From Acidobacteriota bacterium (GTDB taxonomy: Bacteria > Acidobacteriota > Blastocatellia > Pyrinomonadales > Pyrinomonadaceae): 64,000 bases of DNA. Shown here piece after piece: positions 14,772 to 23,432 of the stretch. The notes beneath the pieces were generated by a model. The model was not told the DNA's origin. It saw only the letters and a list, made by a program, of their open reading frames with translations, and did no database searches. Each line of letters begins with the position of its first letter. Positions within the stretch are counted from its first letter, which is position 1. The position numbers were made by a program, and so were the translations under genes. The stretch covers positions 186,001 to 250,000 of the forward strand of contig JAIVJZ010000004.1 in assembly GCA_020199775.1 (NCBI GenBank), in the 5' to 3' direction.

Positions 14772-16844
14772 ATGAAAAGAAATAACCATTCCGCCAGCAA
14801 AAGTTTTATCGCCCTTTTCGTCCTCGCGTCGCTGTGCCTCGGCAACTTCGGCGGGCTGACGGCGCGCGGGCAATTTTTGCCGGGCGGAAAGGGCGCTCAG
14901 TCGGCCGGGAAATCCGGTTCTCTGGCGACCAAAAACAAAGTCGCGGCCACGCCCCCGGCGAAATACGGCGCGCGACTCGATAAACTCTCGCCCGATCTGG
15001 CGCAACAGTTAATCCGTTCGGTTAATCGCAAGAAAATCTTTCGCGTCATCTGCCGCTTGAACGCCCCGGCCGGGAGCGGCGTCGAGGCCATCTATACGCG
15101 GCCGCGCGTGCGCGTCAATTACGCTTTCCAGAATTCCAGCATCGTGAGCGCGGAGATGCCCGCGACCGACGTGTTTGAGTTGACGAGGTTCGCGGAAATT
15201 TCCTACATCACGCCCGACCGAGAGGTGCGCACGCTCGGCCACGTCTCCGCGACGACCGGCGCAGACCTCGTGCGCGCACAGGCGACCGGCGGGCTCGACG
15301 GGACGGGCATCGGCATCGCCGTGCTCGATTCGGGCATCAAGCGCAGCCACAAATCTTTCCGCGACGGGCGCACCGACGACAGCGACGTGCGCATTGTGGC
15401 CGAAGGGGATTTCGTCGACTACGGCAACGCCTCCGACCAGTACGGGCACGGCACGCACGTCGCCTCGCTCGCGGGCGGCAACGGCCGCATCGCCAACGCC
15501 GCTTACGTCGGCATCGCGCCGAACGCGAACATCGTCAACCTGCGCGTGTTGGACAACGAGGGGCGCGGCTCGGTCTCGTCCGTGTTGCGCGCGCTCGACT
15601 GGGTGATGACGAATCGCGCGCTCTACAACATCCGTGTCGTCAACCTGAGCCTCGGCATGCCCGCCGTCGATTCATACCGGAACGACCCGGTCTGTCTCGC
15701 GGTGCGTCGTCTGGTTGACGCAGGAATAGTGGTGGTCGCCGCGGCGGGCAACAACGGCAAGACCGACGACGGGCAAAAAGTTTACGGTCAGATTCACTCG
15801 CCCGGCATCGAGCCTTCGGCGATCACCGTCGGGGCGACGAACACCTTCGGCACGAACGAGCGCGGCGACGACGCGGTCGCCTCTTACAGTTCGCGCGGCC
15901 CGACGCGCGGCAGCTACATCGACGCGGCGAACGTCCGTCATTTCGACAATCTGCTGAAGCCCGAACTCGTCGCGCCCGGCAACAAGTTGGTCGGCGCGCA
16001 GGCCGAAGGGGAATGCCCTGAAGACGTGGACGATTGCGGCGCGAAGAATTTCCTGCTCACGCGTAACCCGCAGATGGAGGCGGGCGTGAGCACGGACGAC
16101 AGCCGCGCGATGATGTTCATGAGCGGCACTTCGATGGCTGCCCCGCAGGTGGCCGGAGCGGCCGCGCTGCTCCTGCAAGTCAACCCGCATCTCACGCCGA
16201 ACATGATCAAAACGATCCTGATGTACACGGCGCAGCCGCTCAAAGGCTTCAACATGTTCGAGCAGGGCGCGGGCGGGCTTAACATCGAGGGCGCGGTCAG
16301 GCTCGCCAAACTCGTCCGCCGCGACATCACGAGCGGCACGCCGCTCGGCACGCCCCTGCTCACCGGCGCGCCCCCCACGCCGCGCACCACCATCGCCGGG
16401 CATGCGTTCGACTGGGCGCAAGGCGTCGTCCTCAACTACACCTTCGCCACCGGGCTCGACCTCATCACCGATTACCAACGCATCTACGACCTCGGCGTGA
16501 TCATGAGCGACGGCGTCATCATGAGTGACGGCGTGATCATGAGCGACACCGTCCTCATGCGGAATCCCGCCTTCCTCAGCGACGGCGTGATCATGAGCGA
16601 CCACATCCTGACGAGCGACGGCCGGATGCTCGGCAGCGGCACGCGCTACGTCGCGGTCGGCGTGATCATGAGCGACGGCGTGATCATCAGCGACGGGGTG
16701 CTGCGCGACGACGGCGTGATCATGAGCGACGGCGTGATCATGAGCGACGTGCTGCTGAAGTCTCTGGCGACGATGGCCGACGGAGACCGCACGAGTTATG
16801 CGCCCGTGGTGGTCGATACCGGCGAGGACTATCGAGGCTATTGA
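14772..16844 (+). CDS. Secreted S8 subtilisin-like protease with C-terminal GVIMSD repeats
   Basis: The start at ATG 14772 (MKRNNHSASK) gives 690 residues with a signal peptide; the ORF-track start lies upstream. Residues about 70-160 look like an inhibitor-type propeptide. The catalytic domain has Asp186 (VLDSGIKRS), His226 (YGHGTHVAS) and Ser454 (SGTSMAAPQ), plus the Asn of AAAGNNG. Residues about 575-661 are a repeat array in which GVIMSD occurs seven times plus one GVIISD, ending before a short acidic tail. All catalytic residues are present, so it should be active outside the cytoplasm. The repeat region resembles no standard sorting domain I know and may form a beta-structured adhesion or anchoring element. 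A sigma-54-like site lies upstream. Confidence 0.9.
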   Translation: MKRNNHSASKSFIALFVLASLCLGNFGGLTARGQFLPGGKGAQSAGKSGSLATKNKVAATPPAKYGARLDKLSPDLAQQLIRSVNRKKIFRVICRLNAPAGSGVEAIYTRPRVRVNYAFQNSSIVSAEMPATDVFELTRFAEISYITPDREVRTLGHVSATTGADLVRAQATGGLDGTGIGIAVLDSGIKRSHKSFRDGRTDDSDVRIVAEGDFVDYGNASDQYGHGTHVASLAGGNGRIANAAYVGIAPNANIVNLRVLDNEGRGSVSSVLRALDWVMTNRALYNIRVVNLSLGMPAVDSYRNDPVCLAVRRLVDAGIVVVAAAGNNGKTDDGQKVYGQIHSPGIEPSAITVGATNTFGTNERGDDAVASYSSRGPTRGSYIDAANVRHFDNLLKPELVAPGNKLVGAQAEGECPEDVDDCGAKNFLLTRNPQMEAGVSTDDSRAMMFMSGTSMAAPQVAGAAALLLQVNPHLTPNMIKTILMYTAQPLKGFNMFEQGAGGLNIEGAVRLAKLVRRDITSGTPLGTPLLTGAPPTPRTTIAGHAFDWAQGVVLNYTFATGLDLITDYQRIYDLGVIMSDGVIMSDGVIMSDTVLMRNPAFLSDGVIMSDHILTSDGRMLGSGTRYVAVGVIMSDGVIISDGVLRDDGVIMSDGVIMSDVLLKSLATMADGDRTSYAPVVVDTGEDYRGY
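16494..16752 (+). repeat. Tandem 18-bp units encoding GVIMSD
   Basis: The unit GGCGTGATCATGAGCGAC recurs exactly or with one or two changes in three clusters (16494-16548, 16584-16602, 16659-16752). The clusters are separated by diverged units (TVLMRNPAFLSD, GVLRDD). Confidence 0.85.
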
Positions 16845-16919
16845 CGGCGCGTGCGGCATCACTCGCGCGAAAATGTTCTGCCATCTTGAACCCGTTCTCC
16901 GCTGGACACGTTTATTGCC

Positions 16920-17825
16920 ATGTCTCGAACGCCCGACTCCGCCCGCACAACGTCGCCTCGCCCGCACGCCTCGCCGGAAGGCGAACTTTCGTCGCCGCAA
17001 CTTCTCGCGCGCGGTCAGGAGGACGAAACTCTGAACTTTCTCGGCGCGAGTCCGGTGCAAAACGTCATCATGTCGAGCCTGATCCGCGACAACGGGTTTG
17101 AGCGAAAATTGAATCGGGGCGATTTTTACGTGTGCCGCGACGCGCGGGGCGAGACCACGGGCGTCGCTTTGATCGGGCATCACATCATCTTCGCGAGTCA
17201 ATGCGCCGAGGCTGTCGAGGCGTTTGCGCGCCGGGCGCGCGAGCAGCGCGACGCGCACGTCATTCTCGGCGAGCGCGAATCGGTCAAGCAATTCTGGTCT
17301 GGTTACGCGCGTGCGGGCGAGTCGCCGTTGCTGGTGCAGCGTGAATTACTGCTGGAACAGACGTGGCCGGTCGCGGTGCGCGAGTCCGTGCCGGAGTTGA
17401 GACCCGCGACGCTCGACGACTTGTCGCAGGTCGCCGCCGTACACGCGCGGTTGGCGTTTGAAGAGAGTTCGAGCAACCCGCTGGAGGTTGACCCGGAAGG
17501 TTTTCTCACGCGGTTGGCGCGCCGCATCGAGGCGGGGCGCATCTGGGTGTGGATCAAAGACGGACGTCTGATCTTCAAGACAGACATTTGTTCCGCGACG
17601 CCGGAAGTGATCTACCTCGAAGGCTTATACGTGAATCCCGAAGAGCGGGGCAAGGGCTACGGGGTGCGCTGCCTGTCGCAATTGAGCCGCGAGTTGTTGT
17701 TGCGCGCGCGGTCGCTTTGTTTGCTCGTCAACGAGCAGAACGAACCGGCGCAGGCCCTCTACCGCCGTGCGGGTTACAAACTGCACAGCCACTACGACAC
17801 CATCTATCTCCCGCCCAAGATTTGA
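16920..17825 (+). CDS. DUF4081 plus GNAT N-acetyltransferase
   Basis: This 301-residue protein carries an N-terminal DUF4081-like region (residues about 25-150, with LNFLGASPVQNVIMSSLI) and a GNAT domain (about 160-300). The acetyl-CoA pyrophosphate loop is in VNPEERGKGYG, and the C-terminal strand carries NEPAQALYRRAGY. This domain order occurs in a defined group of acetyltransferases whose substrate is not known. It follows the subtilase gene by 75 bases on the same strand and may be co-transcribed. It is not the small GNAT (MdnD type) of microviridin clusters, being larger and separated from the precursor by the TPR gene. Confidence 0.85.
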   Translation: MSRTPDSARTTSPRPHASPEGELSSPQLLARGQEDETLNFLGASPVQNVIMSSLIRDNGFERKLNRGDFYVCRDARGETTGVALIGHHIIFASQCAEAVEAFARRAREQRDAHVILGERESVKQFWSGYARAGESPLLVQRELLLEQTWPVAVRESVPELRPATLDDLSQVAAVHARLAFEESSSNPLEVDPEGFLTRLARRIEAGRIWVWIKDGRLIFKTDICSATPEVIYLEGLYVNPEERGKGYGVRCLSQLSRELLLRARSLCLLVNEQNEPAQALYRRAGYKLHSHYDTIYLPPKI

Positions 17826-18032
17826 AGCGCACCAGTCTTGTCTCTCCCGCGTCGGAACTTGTAATTTGTGATTTAGCAACGCAGCCACTATATTTAACTC
17901 CACAATCGGTCGGCATCCCTGAAGGGCTTTTCTTGCCTCTGTGTGGAAGAGAAGTGCGATGCCGGTCGCCGCGATGATTCGCGCGCGAATGGTATTTCGA
18001 GACGCGAAAATTCCTGTGGAGGCCGCCGGATA

Positions 18033-20863
18033 ATGAGCAAGGAGAATCAAGGGGGAGAGTCCGGCATCGCAAGTTTGAGCGAGGCGCGCGTGCGCGCGCA
18101 GGCCGCGCGCGGGTCGCTGGAACGCGAACTGGAAGACGTGCGCCTGCTGCTCGATCAGGGTCTCACTTCAGAGGTCTTGAAGCGGACGGCCTCGCTCATG
18201 CGCGCCTCGCGACAGGACGCGACGCTGCTCGGGCGCGCTCGCTGTTTGCTCTCGGCCGCGCTGGAGATGCAGGGGCGTTATCGCGAGTCGCTCGAAGCGG
18301 TGCGGCTGTACGAGCAGCCGGAGGAGCGCGCCAAGTGCGACCCCGTCTCTTCGATTTATCTCGGCGTCCAACTCGGTCTGGCCTACAACTACACGGGCGA
18401 TCACCCGAAGGCCATCGCGCTCCTGAACGCGACGCTGCGCGAAGCGACGGAGCACGGCGGCGGCGCGCAGGTCGGCTCGGTCTACGTCGCGCTCGCGCGC
18501 GTCTACCGCAACATCAACGAGTACACCATCGCGCGCGACCACGCGCAAAAGGCGCTCGAACATTTTCGCGGCACGGGCGACTGGCGCGGGCTGGCCGAAG
18601 CCAATTTCGGCATCGCGCTGGCGGAAGTTTACGAAGGCAACTACGAACCCGCGCTCGAACATTTCGGGCAGGCGTTGAAACTCGTCGGGGATCATCCCGC
18701 GCCTTACCTGCTCGGCAAAATCTACACGAACATGGCCGGGGTCTGCTGGTTTCTCAAGCGGCCGCACGACGGCATCAAATATTTAGAGACGGCGATCAGC
18801 TACTACGAGCGCACCGAGCACAAGGCCAACGCCGCCGACGGCTACAACAATCTCGGCATCCACCTCATCCTCGTCGGCGAATGGGATCGCGCGCAGGAAG
18901 CCCTAGAACGCGCCCTCACGCTCGCCTCCGAGACAGACAAGCGCGGCGAGCAGACGATGATCCTCGATTCGCTCGGCGAGTTGTTGATGCTGCGCGGCGA
19001 ACTGGAAGAGGCGGAGAAATATCTCGAACGCGCCGTCGAACTATCGCAGGAGCACGGCAACAAGTGGTACATCGGGCAAGCCCTGCGCACGCTCGGACGC
19101 TGCCACCTCGCGATGGGCCAGTTGGAACGCGCGCTCGCCGACGGGACGCGCGCGCTCGAATATGCCGGGCTTATCGGGGATCGTCAGGCCGTCTGCGACT
19201 CGCGCCTGTTGCTCGGAGAGATTTACCTGCGGCGCGGCGACCTCGTCCGGTGCGAAGAACAACTCAATCCGGTGTTGAGCGAGACGGCCGACACGTCCGC
19301 CGACTTCGCCGTGTCGGGCGAGGCGCAGCGTCTCCACGGCCTGCTCTCGCTCGCGCGGGGCGAACGCTTGCTCGCCGCGCAACACTTCGGGCGCAGCGTC
19401 TCCATCTACGAAATGCTCGGCGACCGCTACCGCAGCGCGCGCTCGCGCTACGACCTCGGACGCGCCTACGCCGCCGTGCAGCCCGAACGCGCCTATGAAT
19501 GTCTCGCGCGCGCCACGGAGACTTTTCGCGAACTCGGCGCACGGCTCGACATCACGCGCGCCGAAGAAGCCCTGAGCGCGCTCGCTCAACATTCCGTCGG
19601 CGACGACGCGCCCGCCGCGCTCCAACCGCGCTTCGACGACCTGACGCATTTAATCTTGCTGCGACTGACGGACGCCGTCGCCTCGCGCGAACTGCTCCTG
19701 CGCGAACTGGCCGCCGTCGTTAGTCAGGAGACGGGTGTGCGCCGGATTTTGATCGCCGAGACGGACGAAGAGGCGCGCGGCCGGGTCGTGGTGGCGCACG
19801 GCTGGACGGAGGACGAAGGCGGGGGACTGTTGGAGAAGTTGCATCGCGCGGAGGGCGCGGAAGAGACGAAGCGCGTCGCGGGCGAACATCAGGTCGAGAC
19901 CATCGAACTGCGCCCGACGAACGCGCCGCCCGCCACCTTGCTCGTGTCGCCGCCGGGGACGGCCGCGCTGCCGGGCGGCGTTTCGCTCGATCCGCTGCTA
20001 CGGATGGTCGAACTGGGTCTGGACGTTTGCGCGTTTCGCGAGCAGGCGCGCGAAGGTCTCGACGGCGCGGAGCAATCCACTCTCGCCAGCCAGAGTTTTA
20101 TGCCGGGCTTCATCCATTCGTCACCGGCCATGACGCGTCTGGTCGAAGAAGTACATAAAATACGTTCCTCCGACGTGACCGTGCTGGTCACGGGCGAGTC
20201 GGGGACGGGCAAGGAACTGGTCGCCCGCGCCATCCACGCGCTCTCGTCGCGCCGCGCCAAAGTCTTCGTCCCCTTCAACACGTGCGCATCATCGCCGCCA
20301 CCAACAGCGACCTCGAAGACATGGTGAAAGATGGCCGCTTCCGCGAGGATTTGTATTATCGTCTCAACGTCATTCGCCTGCGCGTGCCTCCGCTCAGGGA
20401 GCGTCGTTCGGAAATCCCGACGCTCGTCAATCACTACATCGGCCACTACGCGCAGAAGTTCAACCGCCGCGAAATCCGTATCACGCCGGAGACGATTGAC
20501 CTGCTGATGGTCTGCGACTGGCCGGGCAACATCCGTCAACTCGTCAACGAAATTCAACGCATCATGGCGCGCGCCGAAGACGGCACGTTGATCACGCCCG
20601 ATCATCTCTCGCCCGAACTCAAACGCACCTCCGCGCCCGTCTCCACGACGACCACGCACTTTGCCGCCTTCGGCGCGGCCGCGCAGCACGCGCCGGAAAC
20701 GCTCTCGCTGCCCGACGCCGTGGAAGACCTCGAACGCCGCATGATCGCCGACTCACTGCGCCGCCACAAAGGCAACATCTCACGCGCCGCACGCGAACTA
20801 GGCATCACGCGTCGCGGACTCCAACTAAAACTCGGACGCTACGCCATGAGCGCGACTTCCTGA
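18033..20863 (+). pseudogene. TPR-type sigma-54 activator, interrupted by an internal deletion
   Basis: From ATG 18033 (GGAGG upstream) the protein has about 520 residues of TPR repeats (AEANFGIALAEVYEGNYEPALEHF), a GAF-like segment (about 570-680) and the start of an AAA+ sigma-54-interaction domain with Walker A GESGTGKE. After FVPFNTCA the frame collapses and stops at 20327. The missing C-terminal part resumes in another frame at 20282: VRIIAATNSDLEDMV, FREDLYYRLNVI, WPGNIRQL and a Fis-type helix-turn-helix (GNISRAARELGITRRGLQ). About 80 residues expected between these points, including the GAFTGA loop and Walker B, are absent. Without them the protein could neither hydrolyse ATP normally nor contact sigma-54. 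Either the gene is dead, or the assembly collapsed a stretch bounded by ACGTGCGC. Confidence 0.82.
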
Positions 20864-20897
20864 GTTGAAAGTCTCTCGCCGGATCGCCGCCGTTTCA

Positions 20898-20926
20898 TTG
20901 ACCTTCCGCGCGCTTTGTATTAGAAC
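20898..20926 (+). promoter_or_regulatory. Candidate promoter of the graspetide locus
   Basis: TTGACC (20898-20903), 17-base spacer, TAGAAC (20921-20926), about 50 bases before the precursor ATG. The -35 is good and the -10 is moderate. Confidence 0.4.
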
Positions 20927-20975
20927 TACAGGCGTTTTCCCCGACCTCACTTTGACAGCATAAGGAGACCCCAGC

Positions 20976-21170
20976 ATGAAACAGCAAGATAAAGCCAACG
21001 CCGAAACCACCCGCAACGATAAGCCGGAAGGCAATGAAACCCCATTCTTCGCGCGTTTCCTAGAAGGACAACTCGACGAATCCAACTCGCGCGCGGCCAA
21101 CGACGAAGCCGTTTTCGCAACTCTGAAATACCCCTCCGACCGCGACGAAGATCCCCTGTATCACATCTAA
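20976..21170 (+). CDS. Microviridin-type graspetide precursor peptide
   Basis: This 64-residue peptide has both family hallmarks. The leader helix motif PFFARFLEGQ (residues 23-32) is the recognition element for the ATP-grasp ligases. The core contains TLKYPSD (49-55) followed by RDEDPLYHI. In microviridins, Thr and Ser are joined to acidic side chains as esters and Lys to an acidic side chain as an amide, giving a tricyclic serine-protease inhibitor. By position, T49-D55 ester, S54-D57 ester and K51-E58 amide are expected. Departures from the usual TxKYPSDWEE are Arg at the Trp position and Asp for the first Glu. A strong AAGGAG lies eight bases before the ATG. Two ligase genes follow on the same strand. 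Confidence 0.93.
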   Translation: MKQQDKANAETTRNDKPEGNETPFFARFLEGQLDESNSRAANDEAVFATLKYPSDRDEDPLYHI

Positions 21171-21303
21171 GCGGCTAGAGAGCAGGCGCGATTTTTGAAC
21201 CCCGAAATTCATAGAGGCCGGGGCGCGCTCCCGGCATGCAAACATCCCGTCCGAGACGAACATTAAACCACTGCGCGCTTGCGCGAGTGCGCCGCAACAA
21301 CTG

Positions 21304-21333
21304 TTAAGGACATCCCGCGTGGGATGTCCTTAA
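21304..21333. promoter_or_regulatory. Perfect hairpin between precursor and ligase genes
   Basis: TTAAGGACATCCC / GGGATGTCCTTAA form a 13-bp perfect stem with loop GCGT. There is no U-tract, so it is more likely an RNA processing, stability or attenuation element than a full terminator. It could keep precursor mRNA in excess over ligase mRNA. Confidence 0.55.
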
Positions 21334-21378
21334 CGCATGTCCTGAAACTCACCAAGCCCGACCCGACATACTATTCGT

Positions 21379-22359
21379 ATGGCGACCAAGCCGGAGCGGG
21401 ACACCGTCCTGCTGCTCACGCACAGCGGCGACTACTACACGGTGGATCGCGTCGCCGAAGCCCTCGCGCGTCGCGGCGCGAAAACTTTCCGCTTCGACAC
21501 GGATCGCTTCCCGCGCGAAGTGCGCCTCGCCGCGCGTCTCTCCGGCGCGGGCAATTACACCATCGAAGACGGCGCGGCGACGTGCGACGCGCGGGCGGTG
21601 CGCGCCGTCTGGGCGCGTAAGATTTGGCCGCCCGTGTTGGACGAACATCTCGACCCGAAGTTTCGGCAGATGTGCCTGCGCGAGAGCGTCGCCGCCCTCC
21701 ACGGATTCTTCGACGGGCTGCACGCGGCGCGCTGGGTCAACGACCGCGCGCGTGAAGACGAAGCCGGGAACAAACTCCGGCAACTGCGCCTCGCCGCCGA
21801 AGCGGGCTTGGCGATACCGCGCACGCTCCTGACGAACGACGCGGAACAGGCGCGGGAGTTCTTTCGCGAAAACGACGGCGCGCTCGTGGCGAAATTGCTC
21901 ACGGCCGTCTCCGTCAGCATGGGCGCGGATTCGGACTTCGTCTATACGAACAAAGTCGGCGCGGGCGACCTCGAAGACGCGGCCGGGCTGCGCCACAGCC
22001 CGATGGTGTTTCAGGAGCACATCCCGAAATCGCTCGAACTGCGCGTCGCCTACGTCGCCGGGAAATTCTTCGTCGGCGCGCTGGACGCGAGCCGCACCGT
22101 CGGCGGACAAATTGATTGGCGACGCGCCGCGCCCGGCGAATGCCGCTGGCAGCGAGACGAGATTCCGGCGGAACTCGCCGCGCAACTCACGACCCTGATG
22201 CGCCGCCTGCAACTCGTCTACGGCGCGATAGACATTATCCGCACGCCCGCAGGCCGACACGTCTTTCTCGAAGTCAACCCCGGCGGCGAATGGGGCATGC
22301 TCGAACGCGATCTAGACTTCCCCATCTCGGAAGCCATCGCCGACGCTCTCCTCGTCTGA
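21379..22359 (+). CDS. MdnB/MvdC-like ATP-grasp ligase (graspetide maturation)
   Basis: This 326-residue ATP-grasp enzyme opens with VLLLTHSGDYYTVDRVAEAL, has the central AGNKLRQLRLAAEAGL and ends with the metal-binding FLEVNPGGEWGMLE. These are the features I associate with MdnB/MvdC, which in cyanobacterial microviridin pathways forms the Lys-to-acid amide after the esters are made. MdnC/MvdD assignment cannot be fully excluded by eye. No clear Shine-Dalgarno precedes ATG 21379. The gene is 208 bases after the precursor and five bases before the second ligase, implying coupled translation of the pair. Confidence 0.9.
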   Translation: MATKPERDTVLLLTHSGDYYTVDRVAEALARRGAKTFRFDTDRFPREVRLAARLSGAGNYTIEDGAATCDARAVRAVWARKIWPPVLDEHLDPKFRQMCLRESVAALHGFFDGLHAARWVNDRAREDEAGNKLRQLRLAAEAGLAIPRTLLTNDAEQAREFFRENDGALVAKLLTAVSVSMGADSDFVYTNKVGAGDLEDAAGLRHSPMVFQEHIPKSLELRVAYVAGKFFVGALDASRTVGGQIDWRRAAPGECRWQRDEIPAELAAQLTTLMRRLQLVYGAIDIIRTPAGRHVFLEVNPGGEWGMLERDLDFPISEAIADALLV

Positions 22360-22364
22360 AATTT

Positions 22365-23354
22365 ATGACCGTCCTCATCATCACCCACAGCGACGACAAC
22401 GAGAGCGTCGCGCTCGTCGCCGATTCCATCAGGAAACGCGGCGGCAACTCGTTTCGCTTCGACACCGACAAATTCCCGACCGAGGTTCAACTCGTCGCAC
22501 ACTACGGCGAAACTCACGAGAGATTTTCGCTCGCCGACGGCGGCGAGACGCTCGACCTGCGCGACGTGTCGGCCGTCTGGCATCGCCGCCTGAACGTCGC
22601 GGGGCGGCTGCCCGGCGAGATGGACGCCCAACTCCGCCGCGCCGCGCTCGGCGAATCGCGCGCGACCATCATGGGGATGCTCGCGAGTCTGAGGGTGTTT
22701 CGGATGGACGCCGAGCAGTCGATTCGTCGCGCCGAAAATAAGCAGTTGCAAATTCAGATGGCGCGCGAGTCGGGACTGGACACGCCGCGCACGCTCATCA
22801 CCAACGACCCCGAAGCCGTGCGCGCCTTCGCACGCACCTGCGAGCGTGGCATGATCACGAAGATGCTCTCATCCTTTGCGATCTACGAAGACGGCGCGGA
22901 AAAAGTAGTCTTCACCAACCCGGTTGCGGCCGAAGATTTGAACGATCTCGACGGGCTGCGTCTCTGCCCGATGGCTTTCCAGGAACAGGTGTCGAAGCAT
23001 TTGGAACTGCGCGTCACCATCGTCGGCCGTCGCGTGTTGGCCGCCGCCATTGACTCGCAGGCGTCCGCGCGCGCCGCGCACGATTGGAGGCGCGACGGCG
23101 TGCGGTTGATCGACGCGTGGCAACCCTACACGCTGCCGCCCGCGGTGGAAGAAAAACTGTTGAGCTTGATGGATTACTTCGAGTTGAACTACGGCGCGGC
23201 CGATCTTATCGTGACGCCCGAAGGCCGACACGTCTTTCTCGAAGTCAACCCCTCCGGCGAATTCTTCTGGCTCGAAAGGCATCCGGGGCTGCCCATCTCG
23301 GAAGCCATCGCCGACGTGCTGCTCGGCCTCTCGGAGCGTAGGGGTAAGGGGTAA
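22365..23354 (+). CDS. MdnC/MvdD-like ATP-grasp ligase (graspetide maturation)
   Basis: The true start is ATG 22365 (MTVLIITHSDDNESVALV); the ORF-track extension to 22116 lies within the preceding ligase gene. The 329 residues include FRFDTDKFPTEV, VSAVWHRRLNV, ENKQLQIQMARESGL, VFTNPVAAEDL and FLEVNPSGEFFWLE, a pattern like MdnC/MvdD. That enzyme makes the two side-chain esters first, after binding the PFFARFLE leader helix. The last residues (ERRGKG) are encoded by the GGGTAAA heptad repeat that follows. The gene forms a two-ligase pair with the MdnB-like gene. Confidence 0.9.
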   Translation: MTVLIITHSDDNESVALVADSIRKRGGNSFRFDTDKFPTEVQLVAHYGETHERFSLADGGETLDLRDVSAVWHRRLNVAGRLPGEMDAQLRRAALGESRATIMGMLASLRVFRMDAEQSIRRAENKQLQIQMARESGLDTPRTLITNDPEAVRAFARTCERGMITKMLSSFAIYEDGAEKVVFTNPVAAEDLNDLDGLRLCPMAFQEQVSKHLELRVTIVGRRVLAAAIDSQASARAAHDWRRDGVRLIDAWQPYTLPPAVEEKLLSLMDYFELNYGAADLIVTPEGRHVFLEVNPSGEFFWLERHPGLPISEAIADVLLGLSERRGKG

Positions 23355-23432
23355 AGGGAAAAGGGTAAAGGGAAGTCAGAGAGCACTCAGGCTTTCCCCC
23401 TTACCCTTTTCCCCTTACCCTTTACCCTTCCC
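23338..23432. repeat. Heptad hairpin (GGGTAAA type) at convergent gene ends
   Basis: Degenerate GGGTAAA/GGGGTAA copies at 23340-23374 are mirrored by CCCTTAC/CCCTTTA copies at 23394-23430. The left arm encodes the end of the MdnC-like ligase and the right arm supplies the end of the exonuclease gene. It could terminate both transcripts. Confidence 0.75.

Noticed and set aside
15672-17291. 539-residue minus-strand ORF opposite the subtilase
   Set aside because: It is an antisense shadow of the GC-rich S8 gene, with low-complexity HAVAHDHA runs mirroring the GVIMSD repeats and no ribosome site or domain.
16920-17825. The GNAT as the MdnD acetyltransferase of the graspetide cluster
   Set aside because: It is 301 residues with a DUF4081 half, lies 3 kb from the precursor behind an unrelated gene, and follows the subtilase. 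MdnD proteins are small single GNATs next to the ligases.
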